A stretch of DNA of 64,000 bases, from NCBI RefSeq assembly GCF_021277265.1, contig NZ_JAJSOH010000001.1, positions 186,001-250,000 of the forward strand, in the 5' to 3' direction. Below the pieces are notes generated by a model. The model saw only the letters and a program-made list of their open reading frames with translations. It was not told where the DNA came from and made no database searches. Below, in pieces: positions 25,221-32,812 of this stretch. Origin of the DNA: Kineosporia rhizophila. GTDB lineage: Bacteria; Actinomycetota; Actinomycetes; Actinomycetales; Kineosporiaceae. Within the stretch, counting starts at the first letter, position 1, and each line of letters opens with the position of its first letter. Made by a program: the position numbers and the translations under genes.

Positions 25221-26120
25221 ATGCGACCTCGTCCGCTCATTCTTGCTCTGGGTGCCGCTTCGGCCCTCACCATCAGCCTGCTCGCCCCCGCCGGCGCGGC
25301 CAGCGCCGCCGGTGAGAGCACCCCGAAGCCGCTCGAGAAGATCGTGAAATCGGCGAACAGAGCCGCGACGGCCGGGGACGACTGCTCGATCACCGACTAC
25401 GGCCCGCAGAAGATCACGCTCGGCCTGGTCGCCAAGACGGTGCAGTTCGCGGTCAGCACCACCTGCGACGACGCCGACCACGACATGAAGTGGGCGGTCA
25501 CCGGCGACCTGTTCCCGGGCAGTGCCCACGCCACCTGGTTCGGCGCCTGCACCTACACCTACACCGGCCCGGCCACCCTGAACTGCCCCAAGGGCCAGGA
25601 CGAGCTCGACGTGATCGGCACCGGCACGTTCAAGGGCAACCAGATGGCCGGTACGAAGAAGGCCTACATCTACGCCTTCGACGACGCCAACGGCAACGGC
25701 CGCGACGACGACACCAAGATCGAGTGCGACGACGACGGCAACTGCACGAAGACCTCCAGCGGCCGCGACGACATCACCGGCACCGTCCAGCTGCTGCGCC
25801 GCACCAGCTGGGGCAAGAACACCGACAAGGTGTCGAAGGAGAAGGTGAAGGCGGGTGAGCAGATCACCCTGACCTCGCAGCTCACCCGGGCCAACTGGGA
25901 CACGGCGAAGAACGAGAAGTTCTCGCCCACGGTGAAACTGCAGTTCAAGCCGAACACCCAGTCCACCTTCAAGACGGTGCGCACCGTTCCGTCGACCGGG
26001 ACCGGCACCAGCGTCACGGTGACCGCCAAACGTTCGGGTGTGTTCCGCTTCGCCTTCCGCGGCGACGAGCAGAGCAATTCCAGCATCTCCTGGGGCGTCG
26101 CGGTCACCGTCACCAAGTGA
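25221..26120 (+). CDS. Secreted protein of unknown function, tandem paralogue 1
   Basis: 299 residues. Sec signal peptide (LILALGAASALTISLLAPAG, probable cleavage after ASAA). Mature protein has paired Cys residues (DDCSITDYGP ... TTCDDADHDMKWAV, WFGACTYTYTGPATLNCP), an acidic insertion NGNGRDDDTKIECDDDGNC that resembles a calcium-binding loop, and a C-terminal beta-sandwich-like half (WDTAKNEKFSPTVKLQF ... VFRFAFRGDEQSNSSIS). ATG at 25221 is preferred to a TTG at 25209. Close paralogue of the next gene. Exported; function unknown. Confidence 0.85.
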   Translation: MRPRPLILALGAASALTISLLAPAGAASAAGESTPKPLEKIVKSANRAATAGDDCSITDYGPQKITLGLVAKTVQFAVSTTCDDADHDMKWAVTGDLFPGSAHATWFGACTYTYTGPATLNCPKGQDELDVIGTGTFKGNQMAGTKKAYIYAFDDANGNGRDDDTKIECDDDGNCTKTSSGRDDITGTVQLLRRTSWGKNTDKVSKEKVKAGEQITLTSQLTRANWDTAKNEKFSPTVKLQFKPNTQSTFKTVRTVPSTGTGTSVTVTAKRSGVFRFAFRGDEQSNSSISWGVAVTVTK

Positions 26121-26139
26121 CACCGTAGTCAGCGCACCG

Positions 26140-26179
26140 ATGCGCCGAAGGGCCTGCCGCGCAGAGCTCTTCGGCGCAT
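26140..26179 (+). terminator. Hairpin terminator between tandem paralogues
   Basis: ATGCGCCGAAG (26140-26150) pairs perfectly with CTTCGGCGCAT (26169-26179), followed by CAGCGTTTTGG with a short T run. The two secreted-protein genes are therefore probably separate transcripts. Confidence 0.75.
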
Positions 26180-26265
26180 CAGCGTTTTGGGGCGATTCAG
26201 CCCCACTCCTGTGCCGCCTGGGTCAGAATGGGCCAGGTCCCCTACCTACCGGAGAAGGGATCAAG

Positions 26266-27075
26266 TTGAGTACACGTCTGCTCGCCGCCTTCGGCTCCGT
26301 CACCGTGCTGGCCCTCACGCTGATCGCCCCCACCACGGCCGCCGCGACAACCGCCCGGCCCGCGCTGGCCGACGACTGCTCGGTCCTGGACACCTCCCCC
26401 CACCAGGTCTCGATCGGCCTGAAACCGGTCACCGTCCAGTTCGACGTCGGCACCGACTGCGACGACGAGGACCACAAGATCGAGTGGGCGGTACGCGGCG
26501 ACTACTTCCCCACCAGCAACGTCAGCTGGTTCGGGGCCTGCACCTACCTCTACTCCGGGCCGGACAGCTACATCTGCCCCGACGGCCGCGCCAAGCTCGA
26601 CGTGATCGGCACCGGCACCTTCAAGGGCAACAAGATGGCCGGCCCCCAGGAGGTGCACGTCTCCGCCTTCGACGACGAGGACGGCGACGACCAGCCCGAC
26701 GTCGGTGAGGGCAGCGCCGACGGCGAGAGCTCGATCTCCCTGCTGCGGCGCACCACCTGGGGCACCACGTTCAACGCCGCACCCGAGCCGCGCCGCAAGG
26801 GCCAGACGCTGAACATCACCGGTCAGGTCAGCCGGGCCAACTGGGACACCGGGCGCTACGAGAAGTTCGGCGCCTACGTGAAACTGCAGTTCCGGGCCGA
26901 CGGCGAAGAGAAGTTCCGCAGCGTGCGCACCGTGTGGGACAACGGCGCCGCGGCCGAGACCAAGGTCAAGGCGACTCGTTCGGGCACGTTCCGCTACTGG
27001 TACCCGGGCGACGGCACGCATGCGGCCAGCGCCTCCAAGGGCGACCACGTGAAGGTGCTTCGAGCCAAGAACTGA
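26266..27075 (+). CDS. Secreted protein of unknown function, tandem paralogue 2
   Basis: 269 residues. TTG start at 26266 directly after a ribosome binding site GGAGAAGGGA (26251-26260); longer readings run through the upstream terminator. Signal peptide (LLAAFGSVTVLALTLIAPTT). Shares with the upstream gene the stretches DDCS(I/V), CDDxDHxxxWAV, SWFGACTY, ELDVIGTGTFKGN / KLDVIGTGTFKGN and RANWDTxxxEKF, plus the C-terminal sandwich. It lacks the Cys-containing acidic insertion of paralogue 1. Exported; function unknown. Confidence 0.85.
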   Translation: MSTRLLAAFGSVTVLALTLIAPTTAAATTARPALADDCSVLDTSPHQVSIGLKPVTVQFDVGTDCDDEDHKIEWAVRGDYFPTSNVSWFGACTYLYSGPDSYICPDGRAKLDVIGTGTFKGNKMAGPQEVHVSAFDDEDGDDQPDVGEGSADGESSISLLRRTTWGTTFNAAPEPRRKGQTLNITGQVSRANWDTGRYEKFGAYVKLQFRADGEEKFRSVRTVWDNGAAAETKVKATRSGTFRYWYPGDGTHAASASKGDHVKVLRAKN

Positions 27076-27081
27076 ACTGAA

Positions 27082-27123
27082 GACGTGTGTGGGCACCGAC
27101 CGCGGTCGGTGCCCACACACGTC
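27082..27123. terminator. Perfect 42-nt palindromic terminator
   Basis: All 42 bases read the same on both strands (centre CGCG at 27101-27104). It starts 6 bases after the stop of the secreted-protein gene and faces a convergent gene that ends at 27246, so it can act in both directions. Confidence 0.8.
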
Positions 27124-27245
27124 CTCAAAGCAAGAATTCACTGGCCGCGCACCGTCACGCCGACGTACCGTTCTGCTGACCAGGACGACCAGTCAAGGAC
27201 GTGAGCCCTTGCTCCTCATCGGCCGACGCTCGTCAGACTTCACCT

Positions 27246-27860
27246 TCACGCTGAACCGCTGGCCGCTGCCCCCGCCGCGGGAACACCCCTGGGCAGCCCT
27301 CGGGCGATCAGGAGGACAGGGAAGGCGATCTCGAACACTGACCCTGGGGCCAAGAAGAGGAATCCGGCGGTGGACTCCAGCTCGACGCCCCCCGCGAACT
27401 CTGTGACCACGCCCGCCAGCAACGCCGCGTAGCCGATCAGGCCGAGGGTGGTCAGCCAGGTCGGCGCCGCGCCCGAAGTGCGCAGCAGGCCACAGAGAAT
27501 CAGGCCGCCCACCCCGGTGAAGGCGTAGATGGTGGCGTCGTAGCTGGACAGGGCGTCGACGGTGGTCAGGAAGTAGATGCCGAGACCGACGATGGTGGCG
27601 CACTCGAGCAGGCGCAGACCCAGGTAGGCGGCGGCCTGCCGGGGTGCGGCCGGTCCGAGCAGGTCGCGCAGGATCACCCCGATGACGACCACGGCGATGC
27701 CGCAGACGATCTGGAAGAGCACGCCCGCCAGCAGTTTCCCGTTGCGGACCCCCTCGTCCAGCGCCTCGGTGAGCAGGGTGTTGCCGATCGCGAAACTGAC
27801 GGTGGCCACGATGAACAGGACGCCGGCAAGGGCGGCGGGGCGACGGGCGGCGCTGGACAT
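27246..27860 (-). CDS. DUF4386 family membrane protein
   Basis: 204 residues with six or seven membrane helices (AALAGVLFIVATVSFAIGNT, VLFQIVCGIAVVVIGVILRD, ...) and the DUF4386 layout including LGLRLLECATIVGLG and a conserved Glu in the fourth helix region. Family function unknown. It follows the TPR gene by 49 bases in the same direction and may be its operon partner. Confidence 0.85.
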   Translation of the reverse strand: MSSAARRPAALAGVLFIVATVSFAIGNTLLTEALDEGVRNGKLLAGVLFQIVCGIAVVVIGVILRDLLGPAAPRQAAAYLGLRLLECATIVGLGIYFLTTVDALSSYDATIYAFTGVGGLILCGLLRTSGAAPTWLTTLGLIGYAALLAGVVTEFAGGVELESTAGFLFLAPGSVFEIAFPVLLIARGLPRGVPAAGAAASGSA

Positions 27861-27909
27861 GTGGCCAAGGGTGGCGCCCGGCGCCCTCCCCAGCCATCCG
27901 GATCTTCCC

Positions 27910-29703
27910 TCAGCCTGTCCCTGACCCGCCCCTGAGAGCGCCCGTCTCCCGGGCCCGGCGCAGGTTGTCCTCGAACTTCCTGGTGATCGGGTGACCGGCC
28001 CCCAGGGTGCTCAGCGCCCCTTCCCAGGCCTGCGCGAAAAGCCTGAGGGCGGTTTCGGTCTCGCCGGTGCCGAGACACGCGTAGGCCAGGTTGTTCAGGC
28101 AGGCCAGGGTGTCCTGGTGGGTCGGCCCGAGGATCCGGCGGCGCCCGTCCAGGGCCTGCTCGTGCAGAGGCCGGGCGTCGGCCGGGTGACCGGCCCGGTT
28201 CAGGGCCGAGGCCAGGTTGTTCATCGAGGCCAGGGTGTCCAGGTGATCGGCCCCGAGCACGGCGCTGCGCTCGCTCAGCACCTGGGCGTGCAGGTTCAGG
28301 GCGGCCCTGATCCGGCCCACGGCCAGGTGGGCCTGGGCCAGGTTGTTCATCGAGAGCAGGGTGTCGGGGTGCCGTTCGCCCAGGGTCGCCCGGCGTCCGG
28401 ACACCACCTTGCGGCACAGCCGGTAGCCCCGGAACACCTTGCCCGAGTCGGCGTAGGCGGCACTCAGGTTGCTCATCACGGTCAGCGTGTCGGGGTGCTG
28501 GGCACCGAGTTTCGCCCGGCGCAGCCGGAGCACCTCTTTCATCAGCGCGATCGCCCGGGGCAGGTCGCCGGCCCGCTGGTGGGCGCTGGCCAGGTTGCTC
28601 TGCGAGATCAGGGTGCTGGGGTGGTCGGCGCCGAGCACCCGGGCGCGACTGGTGTAGATCGTCTCGAAAACACTGACCGGGACGGCTGTTCCGTCCAGGT
28701 CACTGTACGCACCGATTAGGTTGTTGGCGGCGGTGAGGGTGTCGGGGTGGTCGTGCCCCAGCGATTCCTGCCGCTCCTCGAGCACCTGACGCAGCAGGGG
28801 CACGGCGCGGCCGTAGTCGCCCACCGCCCGATAGCTCTCGGCCAGGTTGCCCAGGATGGTCAGGCTGACCGGGTGCCCGTCGCCGTAGACCGCGCAGCTC
28901 GCCGCGAAGGCCTTCTCGTACAGCGGGATCGCCTCGGCCACCTGCCCGGCCGCACCTCGGGCGTAGGCCAGGTCGTGGGTCATCGTGATCAGTTCGGGCT
29001 GGGCCAGGCCGCCCGGATCGGGCCGGGTGGTGAGCATCGGGGCGAGCAGGTCGGCGGCGCGGGCGGCGTCTCCGGACGAGAGCAGGAGCCCGCCCAGCCG
29101 GCCGGCCGCCAGCAGGGTCAGCGGGTGCTCGTCGCCCAGCACCCGGCGGCACCCACCCAGCACGTCTTCCGCCGCCTCCACCGCGCGTTCCGGCTCGCCG
29201 GCCGACTGCAGGTGCCCGATGGCCAGCGTGACCATCTGGTTCACCGGCTCGAGAACACGCTGTTCGCTCATCGTCAGTGCATGATTCCACAGGGTGATCG
29301 CATGCCGGCCCAGCTCCCGGGCCGTGCGGCGTACCGCTGCGGCGTCGTCGCCCTCGGGGCGGGTGGCGGTGACCATCCCACTGAGGACGTCCGCCAGCCC
29401 TTCGATGCGGCCGGCGGCGGTTGCGTCGGTGTGGTCCTGGGCGCGCAGGGCGCGGGCGACCGACACCGGGATCTTGAGGACGCCGGTGCTCGCCTCGCGC
29501 TTCAGGCCGCCGGTGGCGATCAGGGCGTCTACGGCGGGAGCGAACCCCGGCAGTCGGGCCAGCACCTCGGGCCCCAGACCGTCGGGGTGGAAGTAGGCCA
29601 GGACGCTCAGGACGGCGTCGACCGCGGCCCCGCCGGCCAGTTCCGCGGCCGCCTGCCGGGCCCGGCCGAAGCTCTGTGCGACGTCGTCCTCACCTGGCGT
29701 CAT
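27910..29703 (-). CDS. TPR (kinesin-light-chain type) repeat protein
   Basis: 597 residues. N-terminal about 110 residues resemble the winged-helix part that joins a STAND/NB-ARC ATPase to its repeats (AVDAVLSVLAYFHPDGLGPEVLARL), but no P-loop domain is present. The rest is eight or nine 42-residue tetratricopeptide units with the recurring phrase LGxxHPDTLxxxxNLAxAyxxxG. Probably a cytosolic protein-protein scaffold. Start: ATG at 29703; a GTG at 29721 is possible and neither has a strong ribosome binding site. Divergent from the ECF sigma gene at 29928, with the sigma promoter in between. Confidence 0.82.
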   Translation of the reverse strand: MTPGEDDVAQSFGRARQAAAELAGGAAVDAVLSVLAYFHPDGLGPEVLARLPGFAPAVDALIATGGLKREASTGVLKIPVSVARALRAQDHTDATAAGRIEGLADVLSGMVTATRPEGDDAAAVRRTARELGRHAITLWNHALTMSEQRVLEPVNQMVTLAIGHLQSAGEPERAVEAAEDVLGGCRRVLGDEHPLTLLAAGRLGGLLLSSGDAARAADLLAPMLTTRPDPGGLAQPELITMTHDLAYARGAAGQVAEAIPLYEKAFAASCAVYGDGHPVSLTILGNLAESYRAVGDYGRAVPLLRQVLEERQESLGHDHPDTLTAANNLIGAYSDLDGTAVPVSVFETIYTSRARVLGADHPSTLISQSNLASAHQRAGDLPRAIALMKEVLRLRRAKLGAQHPDTLTVMSNLSAAYADSGKVFRGYRLCRKVVSGRRATLGERHPDTLLSMNNLAQAHLAVGRIRAALNLHAQVLSERSAVLGADHLDTLASMNNLASALNRAGHPADARPLHEQALDGRRRILGPTHQDTLACLNNLAYACLGTGETETALRLFAQAWEGALSTLGAGHPITRKFEDNLRRARETGALRGGSGTG

Positions 29704-29818
29704 CGCCCCCGGTTCCCCCACGGTCGCGATTTTGCCAGAGCAGGCCGCTCCGGCCAGGATCTCAACACCCCTGCACGCGGCCTTATCCGCGGCAAAACAT
29801 AAATTCCCCCGCAACCGG

Positions 29819-29845
29819 GCAACCTTTGCTGGTTCTCACCCGACC
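29819..29845 (+). promoter_or_regulatory. Candidate ECF-sigma promoter upstream of sigma gene
   Basis: GCAACC (29819-29824), 16-base spacer beginning TTTGC, then CGACC (29841-29845). The AAC-containing -35 and short CG-rich -10 are typical for ECF sigma factors. The same GCAACCTTTGC and the same 16-base spacing recur at 31549. Suggests autoregulation of the SigE-family gene. Confidence 0.6.
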
Positions 29846-29852
29846 TACAGCA

Positions 29853-29894
29853 CGTACGGAAGGCCCCCGCGGGCATTCGGGTGTCTTCCGTACG
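29853..29894 (+). other. 5' stem-loop in sigma-factor leader
   Basis: CGTACGGAAG (29853-29862) pairs perfectly with CTTCCGTACG (29885-29894), with further GC pairing in the loop. The predicted transcription start from the ECF promoter is at about 29851, so the hairpin would cap the 5' end of the message; the ATG is 34 bases further on. Confidence 0.5.
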
Positions 29895-29927
29895 GCTCGA
29901 GACAAGGACAAGGAGACGGCTCCACGG

Positions 29928-30515
29928 ATGAGCAAACCCCCGGCGACGGGAAGCCCGGTCCGGCTCGGCAAGGCCAGCGCACGAGCCGAGTTCGAGGACT
30001 TCTTCCGTCGTCATCACCGTGAGCTGGCCCGCCTGGCCTACAGCATGACCGGTAACCGGGCCGAGTCCGACGACGTGGTCGGTGAGGCGCTGGCCTCCGC
30101 CTGGGAGCGCTGGGATCGGGTGCAGGCAGCGGACAGCCCGCTCGCCTACGTGCGCAAGATCGTGGTCAACCTGTCGGTGGAACGCGTCCGGACGGCTGTG
30201 CGGGACCGGCAGCGGCATCGCCTGATGGCGCCGCTGACCCGGTGGTTCTACCACTCGCCGGACGTCGGTGGCGCGGTCGACCTACAGGCTGCCGTCCTGG
30301 CCCTGCCCCCTGGGCGCCGGGCCTGCGTGGTGATGCGCCACGTCCTGGACCTGCCGGAGGAAGAGGTCGCCCGAACCCTGGGCATCAGCCTCGGCACGGT
30401 CAAGAGTCAGACATCCAAAGGTCTTGCCCAGCTGCGCAGTCAGCTGGCCCCGAACGAGCTCGCCACTGCCGCAAGCAGTGCGCGGGCCGCCAGAACGAAC
30501 CGGAAGGAGGCGTGA
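29928..30515 (+). CDS. SigE-family ECF RNA polymerase sigma factor
   Basis: 195 residues. Region 2 at about 22-85 (FEDFFRRHHRELARLAYSMT, DDVVGEALASAWERW, region 2.4 YVRKIVVNLSVERVR) and region 4 at about 118-170 (LPPGRRACVVMRHVLDLPEE, HTH EEVARTLGISLGTVKSQTSK). Fits the actinobacterial SigE/SigM-like family in which the partner is a membrane protein rather than a zinc anti-sigma factor. ATG at 29928 with AGGAG about 13 bases upstream. The partner gene follows 3 bases after the stop. Promoter-like element and leader hairpin lie upstream. Confidence 0.93.
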   Translation: MSKPPATGSPVRLGKASARAEFEDFFRRHHRELARLAYSMTGNRAESDDVVGEALASAWERWDRVQAADSPLAYVRKIVVNLSVERVRTAVRDRQRHRLMAPLTRWFYHSPDVGGAVDLQAAVLALPPGRRACVVMRHVLDLPEEEVARTLGISLGTVKSQTSKGLAQLRSQLAPNELATAASSARAARTNRKEA

Positions 30516-30518
30516 TCC

Positions 30519-31511
30519 GTGCCCGAGGATGAACTGCTCGAAGCCCTGCGAGGACTGGGGGCGGATCACGAACCCGACGTCGCGGCCATCCGTCGCCGGA
30601 TGGAGGGTGAGCGCCCGAACGTCGTGCCGCTGCGCCGCCGGGTCGTCGAACAGGGACCGCGCCGCCGGCCGGTGTTCCTGTCCGCGGCCGCCGCGATCCT
30701 GATCGGCGGCGGCGTCACGGTCGCGGCCTCGCAGATGGGCCCGTCCGACACCGGCACCCCGGCCACCAAGCTGCCGGTGGAGATGCCCGAGTTGACCACC
30801 CCGAGCCACACCCCGACCTCGGCGGCGCCCACCACCACCGAGAGCGACTCCGACGACCGTAAGGAGTCCACGCCGGACAAGGAGGCCACCTCCAAGGGGG
30901 GCCAGCCCGACGGCGAGAACAAGACGTCCGACGACAAGGACAGCACGCCGCCGACGAGCACCACACAGTCGAAGCAGCCGCCCGCCTCCAGCGGGTCGGG
31001 AACGGGTGCGGCCGCCGCGATCGGCACGGTCACCCCGCTCAGCACCGGCCAGGAGATCGTCCTGGGCGACGCCGACGAGGACTGGCTGGCCATCGGCTCC
31101 CGCAACGACATGAAGACGGTGCGCAAGAAGTCCTCCTCCACCTCCCCGCTGCTGAACTTCGTCGCCCCGGACTCGGCGTCCAGCGTCGACGGGCCGTTCA
31201 AGCTCTCGTGGGAAGGCGGGGTCCCCGAGTCGAACCGGGCCGGCAGCACCCGCTGGATGCAGACCAACGGCGCGGTCGTCACGGTGACGGCCTCGCAGGC
31301 GGCGCGCACGGTCACGCTCTACACCGGCAACGCGATGAACATCGTGGTGAAGGGCGGCGGCCTGAAGGATCTGAACGTGACGCTGGGCGACAACGCCCAG
31401 GGATTCGTCACCACCCTGCAGATCCCCTCGCACGCCGGTGACACCACGATCGAGTTGCAGAGCGGTCGCGGACCGGTGCACCTGGCGGCGGCCACGGCGG
31501 CCTCCCGCTAG
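30519..31511 (+). CDS. Membrane protein paired with the SigE-family sigma (putative anti-sigma)
   Basis: 330 residues. Cytosolic N-terminus of about 50 residues (EDELLEALRGLGADHEPDVA), one membrane helix (VFLSAAAAILIGGGVTVAAS, about 50-69), a Ser/Thr/Pro/Asp-rich extracellular stalk (about 75-165) and a C-terminal beta domain (TQEIVLGDADEDWLAIGS-like strand, KLSWEGGVPESN, VTLYTGNAMNIVVKGGG). No HxxxC zinc motif of classical anti-sigma factors. GTG start at 30519 has AAGGAGG 8 bases upstream. Position and topology suggest it holds the sigma factor at the membrane; that is inference. Confidence 0.82.
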   Translation: MPEDELLEALRGLGADHEPDVAAIRRRMEGERPNVVPLRRRVVEQGPRRRPVFLSAAAAILIGGGVTVAASQMGPSDTGTPATKLPVEMPELTTPSHTPTSAAPTTTESDSDDRKESTPDKEATSKGGQPDGENKTSDDKDSTPPTSTTQSKQPPASSGSGTGAAAAIGTVTPLSTGQEIVLGDADEDWLAIGSRNDMKTVRKKSSSTSPLLNFVAPDSASSVDGPFKLSWEGGVPESNRAGSTRWMQTNGAVVTVTASQAARTVTLYTGNAMNIVVKGGGLKDLNVTLGDNAQGFVTTLQIPSHAGDTTIELQSGRGPVHLAAATAASR

Positions 31512-31548
31512 TCCGCCGACAGGTCCGGAAAAAACTTCCGGAACACGA

Positions 31549-31576
31549 GCAACCTTTGCCCCACCCCGAACGACTG
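31549..31576 (+). promoter_or_regulatory. Second candidate ECF-sigma promoter
   Basis: GCAACC (31549-31554), 16-base spacer also beginning TTTGC, CGACTG (31571-31576). Identical -35 and first spacer bases, and identical spacing, to the element at 29819. A small hairpin at 31524-31542 (TCCGGAA/TTCCGGA) separates it from the upstream gene. It would start a transcript at about 31581 that leads into the structured region. Confidence 0.55.
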
Positions 31577-31581
31577 ACGCG

Positions 31582-31862
31582 CTGAGGAGATGCGGTTCCG
31601 TCGGCCACGAGACCGCATCGCTTCCTGCTCAGGGCGCCGGATTCATGACCGGTGTCCTGAGCAGTAGGTCCCGTCGTGTCCCTCCCACGGCGGGACCTCA
31701 TCCCCCAGAGCGCCCCTCCCGGCTGGTCGGAGCCGGGAGGGGTCTGGGCGTTCCTGGCCAGGTACGCCCAGAGGGGCACCTTACGGAAGACGCGCGGGCA
31801 GCCGGACATCCACCCCGGACCTCGGCCCGGCTGCTTCGATGGCTGCCCTCGGCGAAGGGGGC
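31582..31862 (+). ncRNA. Candidate structured leader RNA with mutually exclusive hairpins
   Basis: Consecutive stems: H1 31589-31596/31612-31619 (8 bp); H2 31625-31640/31649-31664 (16 bp with three G-U); H3 31667-31678/31686-31697 (12 bp, one G-U, loop TCCCTCC); H4 31713-31724/31731-31742 (12 bp, perfect) extended past a 3-base bulge by 31704-31709/31743-31748; H5 31743-31751/31764-31772 enclosing CCTGGCCAGG. H4 extension and H5 compete for 31743-31748. Further on, GGGCAGCC at 31796-31803 can pair with GGCTGCCC at 31841-31848, competing with a hairpin 31845-31850/31857-31862 that covers the Shine-Dalgarno of the gene at 31868. The one long open frame through it (from 31676) uses TTA and several AGG codons and does not look coding. 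Could be a riboswitch or attenuator, or a stand-alone sRNA. Confidence 0.5.
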
Positions 31863-31867
31863 GCGTC

Positions 31868-32053
31868 GTGACCGCAGTGCTGCTGACCTGGCTCTTCATG
31901 GCGAGCTGGGCCCTGGTCGCAACCGGCTGGGCGGTCTGCGCCCAGTACCGCTGGGTGGGCCGGTGCGAGTACCTGATCCGGTGCGAGTACCGCACCTGGG
32001 ACGACTACTGGCCGATCGTGGTGCCGGCCGTGGTGGTGGTCGACCTGTACTGA
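31868..32053 (+). CDS. Small membrane protein (61 aa)
   Basis: Short protein beginning MTAVLLTWLFMASWALVATG, one N-terminal membrane helix, then a segment with Cys, Trp and Tyr residues (CAQYRWVGRCEYLIRCEYR) and a hydrophobic end (WPIVVPAVVVVDLY). GTG at 31868 has GAAGGGGG about 7 bases upstream. An in-frame start at 31676 is possible but would translate the structured region. Not recognised. If real, its translation may be controlled by the upstream hairpins. Confidence 0.5.
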   Translation: MTAVLLTWLFMASWALVATGWAVCAQYRWVGRCEYLIRCEYRTWDDYWPIVVPAVVVVDLY

Positions 32054-32077
32054 CCTGCACTGGACCCGTAAGGGCCC

Positions 32078-32266
32078 CTACTGGGCCTGGTCGGCGAACC
32101 AGTTGTAGTTCTGCTGGGGCTGCTTCGGGTCGAGCCTCAGCACCTCCTGCTCGTGCCACGCACGCAGGCGGTAGACGAAGTCGAACGGCAGATCCTCGGG
32201 ACTCGCCGCCGCGAGGACGGTCATTGCCTGCTCGATCTGCTCCATGCCGGGTGACGACTCACTCAT
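32078..32266 (-). CDS. Small hypothetical protein (62 aa)
   Basis: Starts MSESSPGMEQIEQAMTVLAA, then a helix-rich stretch PEDLPFDFVYRLRAWHEQEV and ends NYNWFADQAQ. Predicted cytosolic, all helical, amphipathic. ATG at 32266 is preferred to an upstream in-frame start at 32290. Convergent with the gene ending at 32053. Not recognised; codon use and composition are consistent with a real gene. Confidence 0.55.
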   Translation of the reverse strand: MSESSPGMEQIEQAMTVLAAASPEDLPFDFVYRLRAWHEQEVLRLDPKQPQQNYNWFADQAQ

Positions 32267-32311
32267 GCCGGGCAAGAGTAGAGCAGCCACCTGGGTCCCG
32301 CTCGGGCGCGT

Positions 32312-32734
32312 TCACTCGGGCCAGGCGAGCGGGGTGGTGAACGGGTCACCCCGTGAGTACTCGATGTGCATCATCCAGACCCAGGGGTCGTAGCGCACCC
32401 AGGTCGGTTCGCTGAACTCGCCGATCCGGTCGGCGAACCGGTGGATCTCGGCCGAGGCGGTGAACTCGTTCCAGAACGAGCGACTGACCGCCACCACCTC
32501 CAGGTGCGGCACGTAGAGCGCCCAGGTGTGCGGCACCAGTTCGTGCCCGGTGACCCGGCGCGGTGAGTTGCCGGTCGCCGGTGCGTGCACCCGGAAGGCC
32601 GGGTCCAGTTCCAGGGCCTTCACCCCGAACCGCACGGCCTCCTCACGGTTGCCCTCGTCCAGGGCGAGCTGCGCCCGGGCCCAGGCCTGCGTGATGGCTT
32701 CGGTGTCCACCTGCTGCGTCTCCCCGTTGCCCAT
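32312..32734 (-). CDS. Hypothetical protein (140 aa)
   Basis: ATG at 32734. The N-terminal third looks like one TPR-type helix pair (ITQAWARAQLALDEGNREEA then VRFGVKALELDPAF). The remainder has WALYVPHLEVVAVSRSFWNE and YDPWVWMMHIEYSRGDPFTT, rich in aromatic residues, with no family I recognise. No signal peptide. It lies 45 bases upstream of the 62-residue gene in the same direction, so the two may be co-transcribed. Confidence 0.65.
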   Translation of the reverse strand: MGNGETQQVDTEAITQAWARAQLALDEGNREEAVRFGVKALELDPAFRVHAPATGNSPRRVTGHELVPHTWALYVPHLEVVAVSRSFWNEFTASAEIHRFADRIGEFSEPTWVRYDPWVWMMHIEYSRGDPFTTPLAWPE

Positions 32735-32812
32735 GACACTCAAGGCTAGGCACCAGCCCCCGCCGCGGGTAGCGCCGTCCGGGGGCCTTCCCGCTCACCG
32801 GCTCACTCGGGC

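Noticed and set aside
31676..31867. Reading the structured region as the N-terminal part of a 125-residue protein
   Set aside because: Contains TTA and repeated AGG codons, no ribosome binding site at 31676, and is occupied by long stems; the in-frame GTG at 31868 has a good Shine-Dalgarno.
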